Of a stretch of DNA of 64,000 bases, positions 29,132 to 41,448 are shown piece after piece. Within the stretch, counting starts at the first letter, position 1, and every line of letters begins with the position of its first letter. The stretch comes from Ganoderma boninense (lineage: Eukaryota; Basidiomycota; Agaricomycetes; Polyporales; Polyporaceae). The notes beneath the pieces were generated by a model. The model did not search any database. It had not been told where the DNA came from and worked only from the letters and a program-made list of their open reading frames with translations. A program made the translations under genes and the position numbers. Location of the stretch: contig CM035306.1 of assembly GCA_002900995.3 (NCBI GenBank), positions 2,886,100 to 2,950,099 of the forward strand, given 5' to 3'.

Positions 29132-31695
29132 ATGAAGGGTTTCAAGATGAAGGTCAGCCAGGTCCGTATTTTCCATCTGCTCCCCCGCCCACTCACCGTT
29201 AATTGTCCCCATGTGTCTTCTAGCTTGGTAGGAAGAATTCTGCCGATTCCACCTCCTCAAAGAGCAAGGAGCCAAAGACTGCAGCCAACGCTGCAGCTGC
29301 AGCGGCTCCCCCGCCCCCGCCTCCAAATTCCGCGAAGCCCCTGCCTCCGACCCAGGTTCCTGGCACCCATCTTTCCAACGCTAGCAATCATCAACTCCCG
29401 GCCACCAACGGCTCTTCGTCCGCTTCTGCTGCCGCCGCTCGTATTAGCGTGGCATCCAACGCTGCTGAACGCAGATACGTGAATCCTAGTGCCCCGGGCG
29501 CTGCGCCCCCCATCGTCGTTGTCAGCCCTGATGTTCCCGCCAACGAGGACAGGCTTGGCGGGGATAATCCTGTGACTCCTCCTCGCGTCGGCGCGCTTGC
29601 GACCAGAGGACTCCGTCCAGCTCCCAAAGACACAATTCCAATCTCAGGCAAGCCTCCGCGCAAGCAGCGCAGCAGCCGTTTCATTGTCAATGAGAAAGTC
29701 GAGATTGAGAGGTTGCCAGCTTTCAGTGGTACGTGTTCCTAATATCCTATCAGTCGGTGGAGTCAGCATTCCCTTATCCATATCTCCCAGAAACGCCTGC
29801 GAGCGAACGTCCCCAGCTCTTTATCAAGAAGCTGCACCAATGCGCAGTCCTTTTCGACTTCAATGACGCTAATTCGGAGCTCAAGGGCAAGCAGATCAAA
29901 ACGCAGACGCTTCATGAGATGCTGGAATACATCACGAGCCAGCGTGGTGTGATCACGGAGACCGTATACCCTGAGGTGGTCAAGATGGTGCGTTCCATCC
30001 ATGCTAAGAACCGGAGTTGGTCACCGACACTTCGCAGTTTGCCACCAACCTCTTCCGTTCTATACCCCCGCCCGTGAACCCCACCGGAGACGCGTTCGAT
30101 CCCGAAGAAGATGAGCCTGTCTTGGAGCTCGCTTGGCCCCACCTCAAGATTGTCTACGAGTTCTTCCTCCGGTTTGTCGAAAGCCAAGACTTCAACACGA
30201 ATCTGGCGAAGCGCTATATTGACCAGACCTTCGTTCTGAACCTACTTGAGCTCTTCGACTCGGAGGATCCAAGGGAACGTGATTTCCTCAAGACGACGCT
30301 CCATCGGATATATGGCAAGTTCCTTAACTTGCGTGCGCCGATTCGACGGAGCATCAACAACGTCTTCTTCCATTTCATTTATGAAACCGAGCGACACAAC
30401 GGCATTGCTGAGCTGCTCGAGATCCTCGGCTCTATCATCAACGGTTTCGCGCTTCCTCTCAAGGAAGAGCATAAAACGTTCCTAATGCGCGTCCTCATCC
30501 CGCTACACAAAGTCAAGAGCTTGTCTATGTATCACCCGCAGCTCGCGTACTGTGTCGTCCAGTTCCTCGAGAAGGACGCAACTCTGGCGGAGGAGGTCGT
30601 GGTTGGTCTCTTGAAGTACTGGCCAAAGGTGAACTCGCCGAAGGAGGTTATGTTCCTGAGCGAAATGGAGGAGGTTCTCGACGTCATCGATCCTACGGAG
30701 TTCCAGAAGATCCAGGAGCCACTGTTCCACCAGCTTGCACGGTGTATCAACAGCCAACATTTCCAGGTTGCGGAGCGTGCGTTGATGTACTGGAACAACG
30801 AGTACATCGTCAACCTTATGGGCGACAACTTGTCCGTCATCCTTCCCATTGTATTCCCGGCGTTATACACAAACTCCAGATCACATTGGAACCGGTAAGC
30901 TCATTATATGACTTCAGAAGTCGTACGTTCATGCTGATCTTGGTATAGGACAATCCATGCGCTAGTGTACAATGCTCTCAAGCTATTTATGGAGATCAAC
31001 CCCGATCTGTTCGACGAGGTCATGCAGCAGTACAAGCAACGTAAAATCGAGTATGTATTTGCTCAGTTACGTATTCACTTCCATCTCACGGTGCTGGCAG
31101 CGAGCGACAACACGCCCTCGCAAGGTACGACGAGTGGCAAAAGCTCCGGGAGAAGGCGCTTCAAAACTGCGGTGGCAAGCTCCCCGAGGGTTACCTCGAT
31201 GTCGAGCCTTCACCCCCACCACCACCTGTGGAGGACCTGGATATCATGGATTTGTCGATTGACCTCAACGCCGTTTCGATCGACGCAGAGACTCCGCTTA
31301 CCGAGCTAGACGAGTCAGGGATCGAACGGGTGCCGATGGCAGACCCTGGGATGGACGTGCGTATTTTCTCCTCTAATTTACGGGCGTGATCCGAGGATTA
31401 CGTGTTAACCAAAGATTCACCATTCTCCTACGACGATCAACTACCTGTAGCGTCCATTCCCGGAGGTCGGCCAGGAGCATCCTTCGCCAGGCGGACTGCA
31501 CTCTCGGCGAAAGAGCGCATTACCCGGTACGCGCCCAGTGTTCCTCGTGTTCATGCTGTCATGTGTGGCTGACTTCGCGGGTTCGCAATTCGTGTGTTAT
31601 CAGTGGACCCGACGGTTTTGCGGGATCTCCAGGCACACAGGAGTCTCGACGACACCGTTGCGCCGCGTGGGCATGTCGCAGGAGAAGGATCCTGA
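29132..31695 (+). CDS. RTS1: PP2A regulatory subunit B56 (Rts1-like)
   Basis: Targets the PP2A phosphatase to substrates in cell cycle and stress control. [10 protein letters not shown] is spliced to [13 protein letters not shown], giving a short conserved B56 N-terminal motif. A variable Ala/Pro/Ser region comes before the B56 core. The core includes [102 protein letters not shown] and [18 protein letters not shown]. The 3' end is less certain. After [13 protein letters not shown], a 41-base intron leads to [20 protein letters not shown]. One further splice brings in [20 protein letters not shown] with the stop at 31693-31695, while reading through without it ends at 31572. Confidence 0.92.
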
Positions 31696-32414
31696 ACAGA
31701 TCCCGGTCACCCATCCCCATTCTGCTTCGAAGAGGACAGCCGTGCTTGATGCCGCCACGCAGGACGTTGTTGTTCGCGTTTACCATTCCCATTACCATTT
31801 ACTACCTTTGCCTCCCACCTCCTCCATTCCGCCTCGCTTCAAGCCCTCCGCAGGCGAGCGCCAAGCTCCGTCCTCCACATCCGTCCGCACGACGCACACG
31901 TATCCGTACAGTTATGCATACACCCATCAATTTTCTGACGTACGCTCTCCACGCTTCACGCTGTTGCTACTATTGTGTTGTTGAACCCCACCAGCGCGGT
32001 GCCCATTTGCGGGCCGCGAAGATATATCCATATCCATACATCTTTCTTTCCCCTATGATGCTGCCTCCAGCCCGTTGTAATTGTGCATTGTGCATGCACA
32101 CACCAGAACCTGCGCTAGGTACGCCCACGATGTCCGCCGTCTGCTCCGTTTCCGGTTTCTGTTTGCAAGGCTTGTTGTCCTCCGAGTGTCGTTCATGGAT
32201 GGTGGTCTCGACTATCCAAACTTCCGTTCTCTGTTTTCCGGTAGAGTATAAAAGACGCCCCGTAGTTTACATCCCACCCGAATATCAACATCTATACGCG
32301 AGTGCTTATATGCACACGTACCGATATCCCAGCAAAGTGCAGGAGCGAGCCCTCAAAGTTGGTCAAGCCGCCAAGTTGGGGCGCGTAGGAGCGACTGGCG
32401 AAGTCACGTGGTGG

Positions 32415-32430
32415 GTGTCACATGTGACAC
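32415..32430. promoter_or_regulatory. 16-base perfect palindrome upstream of pri2
   Basis: GTGTCACATGTGACAC is identical on both strands and contains the E-box CACATGTG. A CACGTG E-box lies a few bases upstream (32405-32410). Such sites bind bHLH-type factors; which one acts here is unknown. Confidence 0.5.
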
Positions 32431-32431
32431 G

Positions 32432-32455
32432 ACGCGTTGAGTGGCTGGGACGCGT
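32432..32455. promoter_or_regulatory. paired MCB-type sites (ACGCGT) upstream of pri2
   Basis: ACGCGT occurs at 32432-32437 and 32450-32455, about 100-120 bases before the pri2 ATG. In ascomycete yeasts this is the MluI cell-cycle box bound by MBF at G1/S, and primase is a classical target. Confidence 0.55.
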
Positions 32456-32553
32456 CCGAATGCGAGTCGCACCTTGTCCGAGTCGACTATTGCCCCTCTT
32501 GCCGTCCCCCTTCCTTCTTCCTGCTCTGTCTTCTGTTGCGTTTACGTGCCTCT

Positions 32554-34357
32554 ATGGAAAGTCGCAGAGGAGGGATCAAGCACACTAAAGTCCGGGGGGG
32601 CGAAGAGGCCGAATCGAAGCTCAAGTATCCCTTCTGCCTAAACTTGTCTGCCGATCCGCTCTGCGTCATCAGACCGCTCGCTGACCTTTTGGCGCGTCGC
32701 AGCTATGACAAGCCACCAATAAACGACATAACCATCGAAGAGTTCGAGACGGCCGCCCTCGACCGGCTTCGCGTCCTCGCGGAGATAGAATCATGTTTCG
32801 CGCGGAATAGGTCATTCGATGAGATGACCGAGGTTATAAAGGCGATTTGCAAGAGCGACCGGTGTTCTCTTTGGCTCAGCTCCAATTCGGCTTCGGACAA
32901 AGACCTCGACAGAGAACGGGAAAAGGACCACATCGGGCACTTCGTTCTGAGGCTCGCGTTCTGTCGATCGTACGTGCTCGTTGAGTCTTCATGTATCTGA
33001 TGGCTTATTTTAGGGTTCTTGGGGGACAGGGAGGACCTCCGGCAGCGGTTTGTCAAGGCAGAGACTACGTTATTCAAGTTGAGGTACAAGTGGGACAACA
33101 CCGAGGAGACGCAGAGGTTCTTGAACACGAGAAACTTCGACTGGGTGCTGGTGCGTCGTGGCGTGATATTCCCTCTGCACGCCTTGGATGACATAGCATG
33201 TTCTTAGGCTTCGCCCCCTGAAGTGCAGGAGCTCATTCCGTCTGAAACCCCAGCAACGTATTACAAAGTGAAGTGGACTCGTGTGCCAGATCTGGTAGAG
33301 AAGCGCAAGGTCATTCTCAAAGGCGGCATGGCCTATGTCCCAGCAGCAGAACAGGCGAGCATCGTCTTCCAAGAGTTCCAAACGCTGCTCGAGAAGGCTC
33401 TGGAGGTATGCTCATTTCACTCGGGCCCCATAGCATTGTTGTTCACGGCACCTGCAGGCGACAGCCAAGGCTTTGCCTAGGCTGGATGAAGACAACCGTC
33501 TGGTGCCCATCCTGGATAATCTCTCCAAGGGTTTCCAGGCCGGTGTATCATCAGAATGGGCAAGCAAGACAGAAGGCCAAGGAGGGCTGACGGCCGACAT
33601 GATCGACGAGATGGCGTACAAGCACTATCCTGCATGTATGCGAAATCTGCACATGGCACTCCGGCGCGACAAGCATCTGAAACACTACGGACGTCTGCAA
33701 TATGGGTTGTTCTTGAAGGTGCGTCCCTGCCCACGCATCAGGTTGGAGACAACGAGTCACGCCGGCGACAGATTCTTGGGCTGTCAATAGACGAAGCACT
33801 GGCGTTCTGGCGGAAAGCGTTCAGCAGCATTCAGGACGACAAATTCAACAAAGAATATCGGTACAACATCCGTCACTCATACGGTCTGGAGGGCAAGCGG
33901 GCGAATTACGCCGCATGGAGGTACGTTTCGTTGCATTTACCTCGATGATGACCCATCCTGACGTATCAATTTGGATTTGTATCATCGCCATGCCTTTTCA
34001 AGCTGCCAACAAATCCTGATGTCCAATGAGCCTGGCCCAGGAGACTCACATGGATGCCCTTACCGCCACTTTTCGACTGACAACCTGCAGTCCGCCCTGC
34101 TGACGATGTACAGTGACCATGGACTGACGTCCCAGGACATGCCCGAGATCATGAACATGGTGAAGCAGAAGCACTACCACGTTGCGTGTACGCGCGTGTT
34201 CGAGATTACGCACTCGCGACAGGGGGTGAAGAAGGGCGAGGGTGTTGGTGCGGGCGAAAGCGTCACGCATCCAAACCATTACGCCGCGCGAAGTCGAGAG
34301 CTGACGAAGAAGGAGGAAAGCAAGGATGGGGACGGGGACGTGGTCATGCACGGCTAG
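32554..34357 (+). CDS. PRI2: DNA primase large subunit
   Basis: Partner of the catalytic primase subunit in the DNA polymerase alpha complex; helps make RNA primers. The start is MESRRGGIKHTKVRGG, then LKYPFCLNLSADPLCVI (N-terminal domain), FVLRLAFCRS/EDLRQRFVK, FDWVLASPPEVQELIP and ERKVILKGG-like strands. The C-terminal iron-sulfur domain has its four expected cysteines in HYPACMRNLH, the block SCQQILMSN after an intron, GDSHGCPYRHF and HYHVACTRVFEI. The tail is acidic/basic and ends DVVMHG. Introns interrupt at about 32970, 33150, 33406, 33718, 33922 and before 33989. It is the first of three consecutive plus-strand genes. Confidence 0.95.
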
Positions 34358-34764
34358 CACTGCAGCCGCTTGCCCGCGTTCACATGGTTGCCATTGGTGG
34401 CAGGTGTTCTGTAGTCGTTGTCGCATGCTGTGTCCTTCTGTGCCCTTGTATTACGCTATGCCTTGTATCCCTACTCGCTGTCCGTCCACTTCCATACCAT
34501 CTCCCTGGCTGCGTCCTGCTCATCCATTGCATGAACGGCGAGTGCCTGTGGAGGAGTCCCGGGCGGAATGGCGCTTGACCCTAACCCGCGAGTTGGACGT
34601 GCCTAGTGTCGCGTGACGGCGCACTGCACCAGGCCAGTGGCACTCGCTCTTGCACGCCGATCCACTCTGGCGGTCCCCCCGGCCACTTTTTGCTCCCGCA
34701 GCCATCTTCCCTCCTCTCTCGTACACCTGTCTTCCATCTCTTCCTCCACGAACACCAACGAGCC
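34358..34764 (+). promoter_or_regulatory. pri2 3' flank and phosphatidylserine synthase promoter
   Basis: About 400 bases without a supported gene. A CT-rich run ends just before the next ATG, as is common in fungal 5' leaders. Confidence 0.4.
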
Positions 34765-35741
34765 ATGAACAAGCGAAAAACAGGCAGTAACGGTCATCAG
34801 AACGGCGGCCAGGAGTCACTCGCACTCCCTCCCGCGCTTCACCAATACCAGGACACGGAGGGTCATTTCTCGCTCGTCCGGTACGTCGCTCTTCCTCGTT
34901 TTCTCGCTGCTAATGCTGCGCAGCCTCGGGCAGTGTACCCTCGTCGTCATACCATTAAGCTCACTCTGCATGCTGCAGGAATTTCCGACTGGCGGACCTC
35001 GTCACGATTGCTAACGGCATTTGCGGGTCGTTTTCCCTGTTCATGTCCGCCAAGTACCTCGTCACGAATGATGAGGACTACCTCTGGTCTGCACTCGTTT
35101 TCCCTCTCGCGGGCCTCCTCTTCGACTTCTTCGATGGCAAGGTCGCCCGTTGGCGGAACGAGTCGAGTATGATCGGCCAGGAGCTCGACTCGCTTGCCGA
35201 CCTGGTACGTTCCCGTTTCCGCATTCCGCATGTGAAACTCCGCCTCACCGTCCTCCCTTCCTCCCTGTCCGCCCGCCACCGTTGTGCGCCCCCTGTGCCC
35301 GTTCGCCCGTCTTGCTTGCGTCTATGGACCGCTCGGGATTGGGCGGGCACGTAGATCTCGTTCGGCGTTGCGCCCGCGCTGCTCGCGTTCGTCGTCGGGT
35401 TCCGGACGTACCTCGACACCGTCGTCCTGACGGGCTTCATCTGCTGTGGGCTCGCGCGCCTCGCGCGCTTCAATGCGACGGTCGCGCTCGTGCCCAAGGA
35501 CGCCAAGGGCAAGGCGGCGTACTTCGAGGGCCTCCCGATCCCGTCGTCGCTCGCGCTGGTCGGCCTCCTGTCGTACTGGACAAAGCAGGGCTGGATCGCA
35601 GGAAAGCAGGGCCTGCCGCTGGGCACGATCACGCTGTGGGGCCCACCGGGGGGCGACGGCGAGCTGCATGTATTCAGCATCGTCTTCGGGCTGTGGGCGG
35701 CGGCGATGGTCAGCAAGACGCTGCGGGTGCCGAAGCCGTAG
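34765..35741 (+). CDS. CHO1: CDP-diacylglycerol-serine O-phosphatidyltransferase (phosphatidylserine synthase)
   Basis: Makes phosphatidylserine from CDP-diacylglycerol and serine in the ER membrane. The start is MNKRKTGSNGHQNGGQ. After the first intron the reading is NFRLADLVTIANGICGSFSL, a membrane segment. The CDP-alcohol phosphatidyltransferase signature DGKVARW...G...D...D reads completely (FFDGKVARWRNESS then GQELDSLADL) and continues after an intron with ISFGVAPALLAFVVGFRTYL. The motif ARLARFNA, the segment EGLPIPSSLAL and several further membrane helices follow, ending SKTLRVPKP. Length and order fit fungal type II PS synthases. The last exon is markedly GC-rich. Confidence 0.95.
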
Positions 35742-36112
35742 GGCGGGCGCTCCAGATAACGCTTCGGTCATGAATGCATGATGGCGGAGGTGGGTGGGGC
35801 AGGGCGGGGCTGATTCTAGGGCGATTTGGCGAATGAATGGGCGACGGGGGTCGTGTCATTCTGCTTTGGATACATTACGGACCTACGTTACGACTCCGTG
35901 ATGACATACTCTAGCGTGTATCACAAGTACTAGTTCATAGACTGCTGGTTCAACCCGGTGCATGCCACGCAGACGCGTTGTGGCCGACGAGTGTGTGCTT
36001 GTGGAGCCAGTGATCGAGTGATTGAGTGACCGTGGGAACCGTGTCTGAATGGCGTGGACGCGTCGCGACGCGGTCTATCCGAGACGCGTCCTGCTTCTCC
36101 CTCCCCGGCACC
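35742..36112 (+). promoter_or_regulatory. intergenic region with nse1 promoter
   Basis: About 370 bases, no supported gene. It holds three ACGCGT sites at 35973-35978, 36058-36063 and 36084-36089; the last two lie within 60 bases of the nse1 start codon. Confidence 0.5.
35973..36089. promoter_or_regulatory. cluster of three MCB-type sites upstream of nse1
   Basis: Three ACGCGT hexamers in 117 bases, plus near-matches such as GCGACGCGG. MBF-type regulation at G1/S would suit an Smc5/6 repair component. Confidence 0.5.
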
Positions 36113-37477
36113 ATGCCCGTCTCCTCAAACGACGTCCAACGCCTCTTTCTCCAGGCTATCCTCTCACGCAGAATCCTCTCTCAGAAGCTTGCTGCCAAGT
36201 TATGGGAGAAATGCATTGTCGCAGTACAAGGTGCGCCCCAGTCAGATCCTCGCCGTTGCTACTTCAGCCACACTTATAAATGTTCCGGATGAATGTAGCG
36301 GCGAATGAGGCATTGGAGATACAGTACAAAAATGACAGAGCCTCGTGGGACGCGTTTGTGACCAGCATCAACGATGCGCTGAATCCCCTGGACCTGGAGT
36401 TCGCCCATTTGCACGACGAAATCAGTGGTCAGGAGGTGTATGCTGTGGTACGCTTTCGATACTTTCATCTATGAGACCTATAGTTATTAACTTGATCATG
36501 TAGGTAAACCGGAAGGGCGATGAGGTCGCGCAAATGGCAACCGACTACAGCGCTTTGGAGATTGCCTATTTCAAGGCCGTGGTACGCCTCTCTATCCGCA
36601 TATCTGTGCGCCTCGTCAATGCCCTTTCTGACTCACCCTTCTCTTTTCTTTCTAGCTGGAACAAATCATGCTCGCCCCAAATGAAGCCTTCTGCGTCTCA
36701 TCCCTTGCGGCCCTCCGTGAGGTCAACTCTCTCAAGTCCAGCATGACAAAGACCGTGGCCGAGGCCACGCTGAACAGCTTCGTGGCGAAGGGATGGCTGA
36801 TGAAGAGCAGGTACTCTCAACATTCCCCATATAATGCATTCGCACATGGGCTAACCACCGTGCCGCAGGCGCGGCCGCTACTCTCTATCGACACGCACCG
36901 TCCTTGAGCTGCAGACATACCTCCGAACGACATACGAAAATGAAGTGATCGAATGCACGATCTGCATGGAGGTTAGTCCGCGATCTACTCGTGGACCACC
37001 GAAAGTAGAGCGCCGCTCACGCACCATTCTCTCTGTCCGCCCCGCTAGCTCGTCACCCGCGGCACCGGCTGCTTCACGCCGCACTGCAAGACTCGCATGC
37101 ACACCCACTGCTTCAACCACTACCGCCGGCGCAACAACGCCTGCCCGTCGTGCAAGGAGGACTGGACCACGGGCAACAACCTCGCCAGGCTCCGACCGGT
37201 AGGTGAGGCGGCGTTCCGGGAAGGCCAAGACCAACGACGGCGTGCGCCTAGGCGGTCGACGGAGGAGCAGGAGGACGGCGAAGGCGACGAGGAGGAGGAC
37301 GCGGAGCCCGACGACTCCCAAGAGCAGGAGCAGGACAACGGTGTGAAGGCGGAACCCCCAAGCCAGCCGAACGGCAGGGGAAAAGGCAAGAGGCGAGCCG
37401 TACCGGTCGAGGAGGTGGATGACGAGGACACGCCGCCGCCTCGGACGCAGCAGCGCAGATCCTCGCGTCGAGGTTGA
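36113..37477 (+). CDS. NSE1: Smc5/6 complex subunit Nse1, RING-type E3 ligase
   Basis: Non-SMC element of the Smc5/6 complex in DNA repair and chromosome stability. MPVSSNDVQRLFLQAILSRR starts the winged-helix part, with LWEKCIVAVQ, DFVTSINDALNPL-type helices and VNRKGDEVAQMATDYS. A second helical block is EQIMLAPNEAFCVSSLAALR and VAEATLNSFVAKGWL. The C-terminal variant RING reads ECTICMELVTRGTGC, then HCKTRMHTHCFNHY and ACPSCKEDW, with the expected Cys/His pairs. The tail is acidic, then basic (QNGVKAEPP, RGKGKRRAVP), and ends RRSSRRG. Five introns are inferred. Its tail is longer than in yeast, which is common in basidiomycetes. Confidence 0.93.
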
Positions 37478-37672
37478 GCGTTGACGGGTGGTGACAGATG
37501 CAGAGATGTGCAGCACTCTATCTGCCAAACCCTCATGATGACCGGTCTCCCGCGGACCGCGCGTTTCCCACTGACCGGCGAGTCTATTATATTATATAGG
37601 TAGGTAGTATCGAGGTAGAAGTATGTCCCATCTAGTACATTACCGACCGCTGTTGTATCGAATATCCCAGTG

Positions 37673-40600
37673 CTAGTGTTCCGAGCCTGTGGTCGAGTGA
37701 GCGGCGTTTGGCGTTGGTGTTGGCGTTGGTGCGGTCGTAGCAGGTGTCGGCGTTGCAACGCCTGGCACAAGTTTGGTTTCCGCCTCCTCCAGCACGGGGA
37801 GGGTGAACCCGAAGCGGCCCTTGCCCCAGACCTGCTTCTTCTTCGTCTTGCGGCCCTCGCCGAACTCGTCGTTCCATTTGCGCAGCTCCGCGAGGCTGCC
37901 CAGGGACTCCGACGCCGAGGGCGTGATTTCCTTCAGAGCCTGTTCAAAGTTCCGCCATGCCAGGGAGCGGGAATGCGGCACTTCCGCGCAGGCAGAGGAG
38001 TCATCCTGCGACGATGCTAATGCAGAATCTGGGTTTGACGTCGATGATGCTGAGGCTGCGGTGGTCGCGGGCTCGTCCTGCTGAGCGGGATCCTCCTTCG
38101 CGGCCGTGATCTCCTTCCGCTCACCGAACGATCCATGCTGCTCAGCAGCAACACGAGAAGTGGCAGTAGGCCTGATTTTTTCCTCCCCAGGCTTAGCCTC
38201 ACCAGAAGCCGGCGGAGACGTAGAAGAGGGTGCGGACGGCCGCCACGGCACTGTCACGCGTTCTTTGACCGCGTCCAGTGCGGCGCTGACACACAAGTCT
38301 ACCGACAGAAGGGAATACCACTATCAGTAACCCCAAAACCCAAACGGGAGACGCCGCGTATGCATCTGCGGAAATACTGGTACTCACGTTTTAGGTCGGA
38401 CCCGGAGAAACTGTCCGTCTTCTTGGCCAGCTGCTGGAAGTCGACATCAACGGCAAGCGCCTCGTCGCGGAGAAGGATCTTGAGAATCTCTGTGCGGGGC
38501 GAATAGCCAATAGTCACCGGGGATGAATGCGTGTGTGTCAGCGAGAGTTCGGATAGGCACGCCGATAGAACGTGAAAGGAACGGGGCTTACCCTCCCGCT
38601 CTTTCTCCCCTGGGAGGTCCACGAGGAGGCGGCGAGGCAACCGACGAAGGACCGCATCATCCAGGTCAAACGGTCGATTGGTCGCGCCTATGACGATCAC
38701 GTTGTTCTCCTTGTTCGTCTTCAATCCGTCCATCTCCTGCATGAATTCTGTGATAACACCACGGTGTGCCAGGGAATTGCCAGACTCCCGAGACAGCCGC
38801 GCGCCGAACAAGGCATCCAGTTCGTCAATAAAGACGACACACGGGGAGAGGCGGCGCGCAAGCGAGAAGACAGCGCGAACGAGCTTCTCGCCCTCGCCGA
38901 CGTACTGCACGGATACGAGCGGTCAGTAATTACGAAATGGTTCGCTAACAGGAAAATTGAATAATATTACCATGTCCATGATGTCCGAGGGCGAGACGAC
39001 GAGCATCCTGCAACCCGCCTCCTTAGCGAGGGCTCGAACCACTAGCGTCTTCCCGGTTCCCGGGGGCCCGAAGAGAAGGCAGCCAGTCATGCTATGTTCC
39101 TTTAGGATCCCGTGCTGGAACGCCCCGGGGTGCAAAAGAGGCAAGGAAACCATCGTACGGATAGAATCAATTGTATGCGGTGGGAGGTGGACCTGATTGA
39201 ATGTGGTGGTAATGGACGCTGGCAAAAAAAGTCTAGCGGTTAGGTTCCGTTGATTCGGCATCTAGAACACGCAGGACGCACCGGTGTCAACAATGCAGCC
39301 CAGTAGCCGCTGCTCGTGCTCCTCCAAATCAGGGTTTCGCCTTAGCTTCTCGATTATCTCGTCGACGTCTGCCTCGTCGTCTGCGCCGGTCCGTTCCCCT
39401 TCTTCGTTCTCGCGGGGAAGCTTTCCAGACGGCGGAAAGGTGAACAGGTTCTTCCACATGTCCTGCGTCGACCTATCGGCGGCCCACGCATCAAACACCG
39501 CCGACCACGGGACGTGTGTGGGCTCGAGCGACCGGTTCGTCGGAAGGTACGCCTGGCTGGCTGCCATGACGCTCCCCACAGCCCTGTCCGCGATTCGCTG
39601 CACGTTTGGCCACACTTCGACCGTGTCTCCCCAGTGCTCCCATAGCTGCAACCGCGTCTTGTCCTGTTCGCCGCCGTCCGACGGCTCCTCGACGCCGTCC
39701 GGGACCTCGTCCAGCTCGCCAAGCACGCCGCCAACCTGCGCGACGCCCATGCGCATCACGAGCTGGTTGATCTCCCGCCGGCGCGCCATGCGGACGTCCC
39801 GCTCCTGCGGTATATTGCGCAGGGTGGGGCAGACGAGCACGGTCCGGAAGAATCCCAGGCGGCTGTCAGGCTCTGGGGAGCCGTGGTTGCGCCCAGCCAA
39901 TGCGCGAGAGAACGCAGAGCCCAAGAAGGGAGGCAGGCCTGAGAAGCCCTCCTGACCGAGAACGACGACGTTAGGGCGTCCCTTGGGGTCGTCGCCGTCA
40001 GAGCTCTCTTCGCTCGCTGAGAATAGGCGAGGAAGGTCGTCGGAACTGCCTCGTGCCCACCGCCTGAGCCTGCGCTGCGTCCGCTTCTCGCGAGCCTTCT
40101 CGCTGCTGGCATCCTCGCCGTACTCGTTCTGCAATTTCGCTGAAGCGCTTGCGGATGCGCTCGCTGGTGAACGAGCCGATGACGACATAAGCTGCACGCT
40201 CGGCGGCGGGTGAGGTGGCGCCTCGGGGACCACATAAGACGGGCTAACACCGAAAACAATGACAGTGGGGTTCAGCACCGGGGAGCTTGGGCGCGAGATC
40301 GGCCCTTGTCGCCGCTGTCGCACAGACGCTAGAAGGGCAGGATACCAGGCAGACGATGAGGCCGCCAGTGTAGGGTAATCCTTGACATAGATGATACGTG
40401 GTCGCCTGATTGGCGCGATTGACGACTCTTCAACTTCATCCGTACGGGGAGCACTGACGTTGATAACATCGTCGAAAAACGCCTTCAGCTTGGCCATCGG
40501 GGTAACTTTTGCAGCGGGCTCGACCAATCGGGTGGTTCGTCTTGGAACTGTGGCCATAACATGCACGGTCATCGGTGACATAAAAAATGGGGATGAGGGC

Positions 40601-41448
40601 TCCTCATATTCCTCCTCGTCCGCTTCTCGAGACGAGTCTGATCGGCTAGATGTCCTTGAGGAGGAAGACGGGAAGTGCAGCGGATTGTTCGGCAGCTGCA
40701 ATGCGGAGGCAGCTATTCAAACACAGGCATATGAGCAACCCAGCGGAAATGAAAATCGAATGTATAACGCACCTTTGCCAAAATGGCCACATTCTCCTGC
40801 AGCCAGCTGGACAGCATCCAGCACGACCACGTCCGCACTGGTCTGACGAGCCATCTCCTTCACCATCTCGTCGAGGTATAAATCTCCGCCCTCTATCGGC
40901 GTATACAACGCGAGCGTAGGCTCGACCAGGGGACCCTTTCCAGAGGAGTACGCCGCGCGGTGCTGCGTCTGGGGGTGCAGCGCAATGTGGAGGTTGTGTA
41001 GCGCCTCATTAAATACTTCGGATGGCGGTAGCAAGGAGCTGGGGGCGCCAGAAGAAGGGGGGCTTTCTGGGGCATCTTCTGGACTCCACAGGACATTGAG
41101 GCCAGAGGGAAGGGGAACAGAATCTACTGCCTCCTTCGTGGCCGAAAGTCGCGTTCGGCGCTTCGGCTTGTCCTCCGGATCCTCTGACGGTGGCGGCTCT
41201 GTAGCATTCGGCGGAGGTCCTGTCGGCGGGGGTGCAGAGCCAGAGGGCTCCGGGGTATCTGGCGCAGCCGCTGTCTCGGATGAGATGGCGCGTCGCGAAA
41301 GCCGGGGAGTGGAGAGCTGCGATGGAGTGCCAGTGCGCTCTTTCCGAGGGTACCGGAGGGCATGCGTGGAGGAAAGCTGGGCCCGGGGATGACTTGGCAA
41401 AGACCTAACCAAAGACCGCGTCCGACGAGCAAGAAGATGGGACCGCAT
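37673..41448 (-). CDS. AAA ATPase, Msp1/ATAD1-like, with long N-terminal region
   Basis: The start MRSHLLARRTRSLVRSLPSH (41448) looks like a mitochondrial presequence; an upstream Met at 41583 would add a hydrophobic segment. A long Pro/Ser-rich and then partly conserved N-terminal region follows (for example PRIIYVKDYPTLAASSSAWY and FRTVLVCPTLRN). The AAA domain begins TTTFNQVHLPPHTIDSIRTM and has Walker A GPPGTGKT, Walker B VVFIDELDALFG, sensor VIGATNRPFDLDDAVLRRLP and RRLLVDLPGEKER. The C-terminal helix region SGSDLKHLCVSAALDAV is followed by a basic tail ending STTGSEH. Msp1/ATAD1 proteins extract misplaced tail-anchored proteins from membranes, and this longer fungal form may act inside or on mitochondria. 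That location is inferred only. Confidence 0.88.

Larger units (their letters stand above)
31696..32553 (+). promoter_or_regulatory. intergenic region with pri2 promoter
   Basis: No supported coding region in about 860 bases; the long plus-strand ORF covering it (31386-32588) has no family-like content. Regulatory-looking sequence is concentrated in its last 150 bases, where two ACGCGT sites and a perfect palindrome occur. Confidence 0.5.

Noticed and set aside
31386..32588. 400-residue plus-strand ORF between rts1 and pri2
   Set aside because: Long but without any conserved block; it overlaps the rts1 3' exons and the pri2 start in other frames.
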